Shown here piece by piece: positions 1 to 5,277 of a stretch of DNA of 7,967 bases. Below the pieces are notes generated by a model. That model searched no databases. It was not told the DNA's origin and saw nothing but the letters and a program-made list of their open reading frames with translations. The position numbers and the translations under genes were made by a program. Origin of the DNA: Campylobacterales bacterium (lineage in GTDB: Bacteria > Campylobacterota > Campylobacteria > Campylobacterales > Sulfurimonadaceae); NCBI GenBank assembly GCA_016937915.1, contig JAFGVR010000099.1:1-7967 (forward strand), read 5' to 3'. Position 1 is the first letter of the stretch, and every line of letters starts with the position of its first letter.

Positions 1-259
1 TTAGTTCTGCTCCAGCAAGGGCTTCAAAGAGGTTATTGTCTATATCTCTTGCTATGATAGAGTTTTTTATACGGTTTTGTAGTCGTGATGCTATACTCTC
101 AACAGCCATCTCACTTTTTGCTTGAAGGGAATTGTTTATCGAAGCATATACATAGTTGTTGTATGCTTGAGCCAAAAACTCCACACCAAACTTTCCTACT
201 ATCCCCATAACAACTATTACAAAGATAAGCTCTATCATAGTAAAGGCCAAGCGTTGCAT
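1..259 (-). CDS. Type IV pilin-like minor pseudopilin, 3' end outside window
   Basis: This is the N-terminal 86 codons of a type IV pilus/type II secretion-like pseudopilin; the frame is still open at the left edge, so the C-terminal part is missing. The protein starts MQRLAFTMIELIFVIVVMG, a class III prepilin leader: a short basic leader, predicted prepilin-peptidase cleavage after Ala5, Phe as mature residue 1, Glu at mature +5, then a hydrophobic helix to about residue 22. An amphipathic helical stretch rich in Ala, Gln, Asn and Ser follows. The start ATG (259-257) overlaps the TGA of the upstream pseudopilin by one base (TGATG), and AAAAGGA (273-267) lies 7 nt upstream, so translation is probably coupled. 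Mature pseudopilins sit in the inner membrane and assemble into pilus or pseudopilus fibres. Position after an MshQ-like gene suggests an MshO/PilW-type minor pilin, but the subtype is an inference because the globular domain is not visible. Confidence 0.85.
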   Translation of the reverse strand, partial: MQRLAFTMIELIFVIVVMGIVGKFGVEFLAQAYNNYVYASINNSLQAKSEMAVESIASRLQNRIKNSIIARDIDNNLFEALAGAEL

Positions 260-852
260 CACATAGTCCTTTTGTAAAATTCTATCTCACCGATGTTTGC
301 ATTTTGTGATTTTAGTGATGTGATAGTATTTCCATCGCTATCTTTTATAGTTGTTGTGATAGTTTTTATATTTTTATCACTATTTAGCGATACATCTACA
401 TCAACTTTATAAAGATTTTTATATCCACTAGCTTGTGCAACGGCGGTATCAATAAATATATTTTCATTTGATTTTGAAGCATCATCTAGGGAGTAGATAT
501 CTGCATCTGATGTTTGACTAAGTGGAGTGGATGAGTTGCTATCTTCTAAACATCTTCTATGAAATGGTTGATTTATATGACCAGCTCTTAGTTTGCTTGC
601 ATCACAACTATTGTTTATATCTACCACGCGAGAAAGATGCGAGAGGTTTATATCTTTCATTGAAGCCTCATCCCAGTAACCACTATTAGCACCCATCATC
701 TCAGCAGAAGCCGCAAATATAGCCTCTTGTACCAAGTTTTCCTCTATACTTTTGTTTACAGCACCCATCATAGTAGGTAGTGAAATCACAGATATACCTA
801 TCACCACTATAGCAAATATCAACTCTATCATAGTAAAAGCATATCTTTTCAT
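259..852 (-). CDS. Type IV pilin-like minor pseudopilin (PilV/MshD-like size)
   Basis: A 197-residue pseudopilin with N-terminus MKRYAFTMIELIFAIVVIG. Prepilin peptidase would cut after Ala5, giving mature Phe1 and Glu5, followed by a membrane/assembly helix to about residue 27. The globular part has two cysteines (C83, C101) that could form a disulfide. Its C-terminal beta-rich segment (about 148-195) ends in an N-I-G-E-I-E-F-Y motif. Three extended glycosylation sequons (D/E-x-N-x-S/T) are present at N69, N80 and N106. I chose the ATG at 852 rather than the GTG at 864: it puts the leader in the usual place, and GGTGAT (862-857), complementary to the 16S tail, lies 4 nt upstream. That site contains the stop codon of the MshQ-like gene, so the two are probably translationally coupled. 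The protein is likely a minor pilin of an MSHA-like pilus, acting at the inner membrane and in the periplasm. The exact subtype cannot be read from sequence alone. Confidence 0.88.
   Translation of the reverse strand: MKRYAFTMIELIFAIVVIGISVISLPTMMGAVNKSIEENLVQEAIFAASAEMMGANSGYWDEASMKDINLSHLSRVVDINNSCDASKLRAGHINQPFHRRCLEDSNSSTPLSQTSDADIYSLDDASKSNENIFIDTAVAQASGYKNLYKVDVDVSLNSDKNIKTITTTIKDSDGNTITSLKSQNANIGEIEFYKRTM
267..273 (-). promoter_or_regulatory. Shine-Dalgarno of the partial pseudopilin
   Basis: AAAAGGA on the minus strand lies inside the end of the upstream pseudopilin gene, 7 nt before the ATG at 259. It supports that ATG as the real start although the two genes overlap by a base. Confidence 0.6.
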
Positions 853-856
853 ATCT

Positions 857-862
857 ATCACC
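857..862 (-). promoter_or_regulatory. Shine-Dalgarno of the 197-residue pseudopilin, overlapping the upstream stop
   Basis: On the minus strand GGTGAT can pair with the ATCACC part of the 16S 3' tail and sits 4 nt before the ATG at 852. It includes the TGA stop (860-858) of the MshQ-like gene. It decides the start in favour of ATG 852 over the in-frame GTG at 864 and implies coupled translation. Confidence 0.55.
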
Positions 863-3800
863 ACATTATTCTACTATTTGTTTTTATATTTTCATTATCT
901 TTTGTAGTGGTATTTGTCTCATATATACCACTCCACTCACCAAGTTTTAAAAATTCTACTTGAAAATAGTTTTTAGTCTCACTAGAACTTGTATCACTTT
1001 GGATAAGCCAACTAGAAGCATTATTTTCCATAGTTGTTTTATATGGATATCCATAAGATGGATTGTAAGTTAGGTTTGCTGTGTATGGATTTGCACTTTG
1101 ACTTTCATTTGAGATTGTTATATATGATAGATTTTTTTGTTTCAAAGTACCTATATTTCCATTTGAGTATGTATGTTGTTTATTTAGATACCATCTTATA
1201 TCATCAGTTCTTTGTAGGTCTGAGTTTATAGGAGTTACTAAAGATTTATTGCAATCAACATTTAAAAAATCCTTTGCAAAACAGTAAAGTTCATAATATA
1301 TTTTTGTTTTGTATGGTGAATCATCTGGAACACTAAAAGTTTGTCTAGGGCTATGTGTACGTCCATAGATAAAAACAGCGTTACCATTATCTATACCATC
1401 TTTTGAACCTGTTATAGTTATAGGAGATGAGCTAGATGTTCCACTGTAAGTAGATGATATCGATAGGTTTATATCCAAACCATCTATCTCAAAAGGGTTT
1501 AGTGGTTGATTTGTAGTTCTAGCAAAGTTAAATCTAAGAACCTGAGATAGATTACTCTCATCTCTTGATATAGTTTTTTCACCTTTAACAAAACTTCCCA
1601 AAAGAGCATTTTGTATGGTTGTTGTAGCTACATCTCCATAGATTGGATTGTTTAGTGTGAAGTTTACAGAGATAGCATTTTCATAAAGAGAGCTGTTGGA
1701 ATCAAAATTTTGAGTTGTATTGTTATTTTCATCTTTAGCTATCACTTTTAGTTGTATCTTTGCACCCATGCCATATGTAGATGTATTTCCGTCTGTGATA
1801 TTTGATAGATAAGTGAAATCTTTATTTGCATCGTTATTTGTTAGATTTGTATCTTCAACTACAAAATGGTGTGGTATAAATCTTAAATCTTTTTCACCAC
1901 ATACATAAGCTCCACTAGAACTACACTCATGTGGTGTAGGGTCATTTGCATTGTCAATATCTACATTTGCCCAGTTTTTATCTTTTAGTACAAGTGTTAC
2001 TTTTCCAACATCGTTAAAAGATATACTTGCATTGTTATCACTCACACCATCCGTTATATTAAAGTCCAAACTTCCAAAACTCATACTACCATGCATCGAA
2101 GTTGATTCTGATAAATCGTTTAAAAGCTTTTTTGATTCATTTATGGTTAGGTTTGTTTTGATTTGATTGTAGTTTATAGTGTTTATATTGTCATGGCCAT
2201 CATAGTTATAGTCATAAGCACCAAGAGAGATGTTATACTCACTTCCAGCTTTTAAAAGATCTGGCATATCTGATTCTGATGAGCTTAATACAAACCTATC
2301 AGGACGAATAGCAAAGTTATCACTACTTGACACCTCCTCATAGTACTGATGCCCAACATCATAACATCTCGCATAGTCAAATATTACACTTGTATTTATC
2401 TCTTCACAATATTTAAACCTAACCCTTACATCCTTATATGCTTCTAAAATATCTGAAAATGTTTTTTGTGCAGTTGGATTTCCTGATGTTATATCCCATT
2501 GACTCCAGCCACTTGTAACAGTTCTATTTGTATCATAATCATATAGTTTATACTTTACAGTTATCCCACTTCTATCAAGAGTTGCATTAAAATCATCCGT
2601 TAAACTTGCAAGTGTAAGTTCAAAAGGTTTGTTTACTATTTTAGTAGTTATATATCTGTTTGAGATGCTACCCTCCCATGCGTCAAATCTACCAAGTGTT
2701 GGGGTATGTCCTATATTATCACAATCTCCAAAACCATTATCTTCCAACCCCTCTATATCATAAGTGTATGTTTGATTGTTGTTTAGGGTGATAGAACCAA
2801 CTGCAGTTATAGCACCTCTAAAAGAGCTATTATTTGTATTTGTTCCTGCATCAAATGTTCCATTTGTAAATACAAAAGCAACCATATTATAACCATTACC
2901 ACCACCTGATGATGTCATAGCAAATGAACCACCGACAAATATAAACATATCAGCAGGGCTTCCTGTATCGTTGTCGTAATTAAAATCTAAAAAGTTATCA
3001 CTTAGATTCATATTTCCATTTATATATAGTCTCACTTCACCATTGGCTCTTACTGTTAAACTTTTATCACTACTCCATTCACCTATGTAGTAATCTCCCG
3101 CATCAAATGTAACAGTCGTGTTTTCATGAATAGTTAAACTTTTCATGAGCATTATTTTTCTATCATTATCTACATATGTAGTTGATGATGAAAAAGTTAC
3201 AGACTCCCCTGAAGCTATGGTTACATCACCATACTCATCATCACTCTCAAATCTTGAAGCGTCATAAGCATCTTCTAGGGAGCTATTGATAAATGTAGGA
3301 AGTCCTGGAGGGTCCATATCAAGTGTGCCAACATCACATGGTGAACTATGATCACCTGGATTTAATGGTTGGTCTGAACAGCCAACTATTCCATCAACTC
3401 CATTGTTCGCATTTACAGAATCAGCATATATAACTTCGTCGTTGTTTGCGGAGTATATAGTATCCCATGTGTTTAATGCACTAGGGAAGATGCCACACGC
3501 CTCAAAGATAGGGTCATTTGCCACAACTGTACCACATGGGTTTATCTTACCTTGATACGAAACTCCATTTTTTGTATATGAACCAAGCCACTCATAAGAG
3601 GTATTCATGAAACTAAATGAAGATTTTGTATATGTTGTATGGGTGTCTTGAGAAGCATAGTCAGGCATATCATAAAATATACCACTATTTAAGGCTGACA
3701 TACTCATCATACTCATAGCAGATGAATCACTACAATCCCCAGAACTGCCATCAATCCCACAATCATCAAATGCTTCAAAAAGGTTTGTTGATGCTAGTAC

Positions 3801-4661
3801 TATCTTTACATCAGTTAAGGCATCTGTAGTTTTATTTTTTATTGGTGTAGTGATTGTACACATAGAACTAAAAACACCACATATATCATCTGAAGTAGGT
3901 GTATCATAACACATATCATCAGCATTATATATTATCTCAGTAATGGATGAATCTGAAACTATCAAATCAAAAGATATAGTATTTGAGTCTCCATCTGTAT
4001 CGGTAGCATATACACTTAAAGTATATGTTCCATTTTGATCTGGAGTTCCACTTAAAATTCCAGTTAATGAGTCAAAGCTCAAACCATTTGGTAAAACTCC
4101 ACTTAGTGTATATAGATCAATAGGGTTATTATCTCTATCGTTGGTAAAAGTTGAAATATCAAGTGAATAAGGTTGATTAGTAGTTGCTAACTGTTCATGG
4201 ATACTATCTATTACAGGTGGTGTATTTGCTGGTTCTGAGTCATCATTTAATATAGTTATGGTAGATACTACATCTCCTCGAGTGTAATACTGAGCACTAT
4301 TTGAAGATATTTGAAGGTTTACATAAAAAATCTCATCATCTTCGTGTGTCTCATCACCTATCAAATCTATAGTTATCTGTTTCACTTTATCAGCTGATGA
4401 AAAAACTATAGTTCCATCATCTTTTACAAAGTCAATATCTTCTATAGCAGTGCCACTTGAGGTGTACCAATCAACTGTAATATCTTTTTTATTTGGACAT
4501 TCAGATGCGGTTATGGATAGGGTAACTTGTGTAGTTCCATCATTCCCCTCTGCTACTGAAGCTAAAGGTGTAATACTAATAATTGGAGAGTTGGAAGTGT
4601 CTGCATGTAATGAAGCATATATACTAAAAATAATAAAAATAGATAAAAGATAAAATCTCAT
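858..4661 (-). CDS. Large secreted MshQ-like protein with Calx-beta, putative-Ig and DUF6701-like regions
   Basis: A 1267-residue exported protein. Residues 1-20 form a signal peptide (cut probable after SLHA). Residues 27-141 are a Calx-beta domain: V-A-E-G start with E38, I-D-F at 76-78, an acidic G-D-E-T-H-E-D-D-E turn at 102-110 and a closing N-D-D at 139-141, all typical Ca2+-site positions. Residues 146-237 fit a putative-Ig (He_PIG) domain, with L-P-x-G-L-S-F-x-x-x-T-G-x-L-S-G-T-P at 190-207. Residues 240-450 are Cys-rich and unassigned, with a Met-rich patch (315-322). Residues 519-636 look like the beta-rich segment of MshQ-type proteins (G-D-Y-Y, V-R-L-Y-I-N-G, F-R-G-A-I-T-A-V-G). 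From about 780 two DUF6701-like elements appear: R-P-D-R-F-V-L-S (786-793) and R-F-I-P-H-H-F (927-933) followed by F-T-Y and G-A-K-I-Q. No C-terminal anchor or sorting signal is visible; the end is N-S-R-I-M-W. The start ATG has AAAAAGGA 6 nt upstream. The gene heads an operon with two pseudopilins, as expected for a pilus-associated adhesin or tip protein; that role is inferred. It carries 16 D/E-x-N-x-S/T sequons. Confidence 0.85.
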   Translation of the reverse strand: MRFYLLSIFIIFSIYASLHADTSNSPIISITPLASVAEGNDGTTQVTLSITASECPNKKDITVDWYTSSGTAIEDIDFVKDDGTIVFSSADKVKQITIDLIGDETHEDDEIFYVNLQISSNSAQYYTRGDVVSTITILNDDSEPANTPPVIDSIHEQLATTNQPYSLDISTFTNDRDNNPIDLYTLSGVLPNGLSFDSLTGILSGTPDQNGTYTLSVYATDTDGDSNTISFDLIVSDSSITEIIYNADDMCYDTPTSDDICGVFSSMCTITTPIKNKTTDALTDVKIVLASTNLFEAFDDCGIDGSSGDCSDSSAMSMMSMSALNSGIFYDMPDYASQDTHTTYTKSSFSFMNTSYEWLGSYTKNGVSYQGKINPCGTVVANDPIFEACGIFPSALNTWDTIYSANNDEVIYADSVNANNGVDGIVGCSDQPLNPGDHSSPCDVGTLDMDPPGLPTFINSSLEDAYDASRFESDDEYGDVTIASGESVTFSSSTTYVDNDRKIMLMKSLTIHENTTVTFDAGDYYIGEWSSDKSLTVRANGEVRLYINGNMNLSDNFLDFNYDNDTGSPADMFIFVGGSFAMTSSGGGNGYNMVAFVFTNGTFDAGTNTNNSSFRGAITAVGSITLNNNQTYTYDIEGLEDNGFGDCDNIGHTPTLGRFDAWEGSISNRYITTKIVNKPFELTLASLTDDFNATLDRSGITVKYKLYDYDTNRTVTSGWSQWDITSGNPTAQKTFSDILEAYKDVRVRFKYCEEINTSVIFDYARCYDVGHQYYEEVSSSDNFAIRPDRFVLSSSESDMPDLLKAGSEYNISLGAYDYNYDGHDNINTINYNQIKTNLTINESKKLLNDLSESTSMHGSMSFGSLDFNITDGVSDNNASISFNDVGKVTLVLKDKNWANVDIDNANDPTPHECSSSGAYVCGEKDLRFIPHHFVVEDTNLTNNDANKDFTYLSNITDGNTSTYGMGAKIQLKVIAKDENNNTTQNFDSNSSLYENAISVNFTLNNPIYGDVATTTIQNALLGSFVKGEKTISRDESNLSQVLRFNFARTTNQPLNPFEIDGLDINLSISSTYSGTSSSSPITITGSKDGIDNGNAVFIYGRTHSPRQTFSVPDDSPYKTKIYYELYCFAKDFLNVDCNKSLVTPINSDLQRTDDIRWYLNKQHTYSNGNIGTLKQKNLSYITISNESQSANPYTANLTYNPSYGYPYKTTMENNASSWLIQSDTSSSETKNYFQVEFLKLGEWSGIYETNTTTKDNENIKTNSRIMW

Positions 4662-4667
4662 AACAAA

Positions 4668-4675
4668 TCCTTTTT
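4668..4675 (-). promoter_or_regulatory. Shine-Dalgarno of the MshQ-like gene
   Basis: AAAAAGGA on the minus strand, 6 nt before the ATG at 4661. It supports that start, which also gives a complete signal peptide. Confidence 0.6.
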
Positions 4676-4692
4676 AGTTGACATATCTAGCT

Positions 4693-4698
4693 ATTATA
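4693..4698 (-). promoter_or_regulatory. Probable -10 element of the MshQ-like/pseudopilin operon
   Basis: A perfect TATAAT on the minus strand, in the 93-bp gap after fliW. It would start transcription near 4686 and leave a leader of about 25 nt that includes the Shine-Dalgarno. No TTGACA-like -35 is seen 16-18 nt upstream, which is normal for sigma-70 promoters described in Campylobacter. It suggests the pilus operon does not depend only on read-through from fliW. Confidence 0.5.
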
Positions 4699-4713
4699 AG
4701 ACTATCTTTATAA

Positions 4714-4755
4714 ATCCACTATATGAATTTAGATTTAGTTTTTAATAGTGTGGAT
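4714..4755. repeat. Imperfect inverted repeat between fliW and the pilus operon
   Basis: The arms are ATCCACTAT (4714-4722) and ATAGTGTGGAT (4745-4755), giving a 6-bp perfect outer stem ATCCAC/GTGGAT and a further TAT/ATA match if two bases bulge. The left arm lies at the -35 distance from the TATAAT at 4693-4698, and the right arm touches the fliW stop codon. It lacks the GC-rich stem and U-run of an intrinsic terminator, so an operator or chance AT-rich symmetry is more likely. Confidence 0.25.
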
Positions 4756-5135
4756 TATCTGTTTAAAAAACTAGATATTTTTTCAGCTACACCATATTTA
4801 CTATTATCAGGAAGTATAACTTGAGCTGCTCTTTGGTTATCTACATTAAAAACTAATGGTCCAACAAAGTTTACAGCAGAATCTTCAATAGGTGTTTGAG
4901 TTAAAACTATATTGAGAATGAGAAGATTCGATTTTTCATCTATATCTAATATATCTCTTACTTTATCTGGTATTTCAAAGTCGTATTCTCTAAGAACAAA
5001 TGGATTTATGAGTGTAAAAGATATATGATCATCATCACAAGATTGAAGTTTCATAAATATTTCATCTATTTTTTTAAGCTCCATCTCTTTTAAATTTTCA
5101 AATCCTAAAAGTGGCACCCTCATATTAAATTTCAT
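4755..5135 (-). CDS. fliW: Flagellar assembly factor FliW
   Basis: A 126-residue protein, the normal length for FliW. Recognisable family segments are P-L-L-G-F-E (8-13), S-F-T-L-I-N-P-F (39-46) followed by R-E-Y-D-F-E-I-P (49-56), S-N-L-L-I-L-N-I-V (69-77), V-N-F-V-G-P-L-V-F-N (88-97), Q-R-A-A-Q-V-I-L (101-108) and Y-G-V-A-E-K-I (114-120). FliW is cytoplasmic; in Bacillus and Campylobacter it binds flagellin and also CsrA, relieving CsrA repression of flagellin translation when flagellin is low. The ATG at 5135 is preferred over the in-frame TTG at 5162: AAAAGG (5148-5143) sits 7 nt upstream, and the protein then begins like other FliW proteins. It is divergent from the bamD-like gene, the arrangement I recall from C. 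jejuni. It contains no N-x-S/T sequon, as expected of a cytoplasmic protein. Confidence 0.93.
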   Translation of the reverse strand: MKFNMRVPLLGFENLKEMELKKIDEIFMKLQSCDDDHISFTLINPFVLREYDFEIPDKVRDILDIDEKSNLLILNIVLTQTPIEDSAVNFVGPLVFNVDNQRAAQVILPDNSKYGVAEKISSFLNR

Positions 5136-5142
5136 AACAAGA

Positions 5143-5148
5143 CCTTTT
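5143..5148 (-). promoter_or_regulatory. Shine-Dalgarno of fliW
   Basis: AAAAGG on the minus strand, 7 nt before the ATG at 5135. It lies inside the longer in-frame reading from the TTG at 5162 and so argues against that longer form. Confidence 0.6.
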
Positions 5149-5161
5149 ACTAAATTGTGCA

Positions 5162-5167
5162 ATTATA
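5162..5167 (-). promoter_or_regulatory. Possible proximal -10 of fliW
   Basis: A perfect TATAAT on the minus strand; a start near 5155 would give a leader of about 20 nt holding the AAAAGG site. No -35 match is visible. It competes with a second TATAAT 22 bp further upstream. Confidence 0.4.
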
Positions 5168-5183
5168 ACTTTGTGAAGCATAA

Positions 5184-5189
5184 ATTATA
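5184..5189 (-). promoter_or_regulatory. Possible distal -10 of fliW
   Basis: A second perfect TATAAT on the minus strand, two helical turns upstream of the proximal one; the leader would be about 42 nt. The 17-nt spaced upstream hexamer does not resemble TTGACA. No sigma-54 (GG-N10-GC) or clear sigma-28 element is seen in this gap, so fliW looks like a sigma-70 gene here. Confidence 0.4.
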
Positions 5190-5216
5190 CCTAATTTAAT
5201 GAGTGTTATATATCTT

Positions 5217-5245
5217 TTGGATAAAATATCAAAATATTTGATAAT
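5217..5245 (+). promoter_or_regulatory. Candidate promoter of the bamD-lon operon
   Basis: TTGGAT (5217-5222), a 17-nt spacer and GATAAT (5240-5245, five of six matches to TATAAT) lie upstream of the bamD-like gene. Transcription would start near 5252, leaving a leader of about 25 nt with the GAAAGGG site. The -35 match is only three of six. TAAAAT at 5222-5227 is an alternative -10. Confidence 0.35.
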
Positions 5246-5265
5246 CACTGTGTGTGATTTTTACA

Positions 5266-5272
5266 GAAAGGG
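5266..5272 (+). promoter_or_regulatory. Shine-Dalgarno of the bamD-like gene
   Basis: GAAAGGG ends 5 nt before the ATG at 5278. It fixes that start; the longer reading from the GTG at 5254 would place this site inside the gene and add eight residues before the lipoprotein signal. Confidence 0.65.
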
Positions 5273-5277
5273 TAGTT

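Noticed and set aside
1..9. TTA at the left edge read as a stop codon (TAA) for the second pseudopilin
   Set aside because: Counting from the ATG at 259, codon 86 occupies positions 4-2 (CTA), so the TAA at 3-1 is out of frame and the gene continues beyond the window.
1034..2166. Short plus-strand open frames (1034-1231, 1951-2166) within the MshQ-like gene
   Set aside because: They lie antisense to a long gene with clear domains, lack a good ribosome binding site and encode low-complexity hydrophobic sequence unlike any family I know.
4450..4653. Plus-strand open frame of 67 codons opposite the signal peptide and Calx-beta region
   Set aside because: It is antisense to the conserved N-terminal domain, with no recognised domain and no Shine-Dalgarno support.
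858..4661. Reading the big protein as a cadherin/RTX-type toxin or LPXTG-anchored adhesin
   Set aside because: There are no GGXGXDXXX nonapeptide repeats, no C-terminal type I secretion signal and no LPXTG motif; the signal peptide and DUF6701-like segments fit an MshQ-like protein better.
4680..4754. Intrinsic terminator after fliW
   Set aside because: The only stem is a short AT-rich 6-bp pairing with a loop over 30 nt and no following U-run on the minus strand.
5201..5208. GAGTGTTA resembling half of a CIRCE (HrcA) operator upstream of bamD-lon
   Set aside because: The other half (TTAGCACTC) is absent at the required 9-nt spacing, so there is no support for HrcA control.
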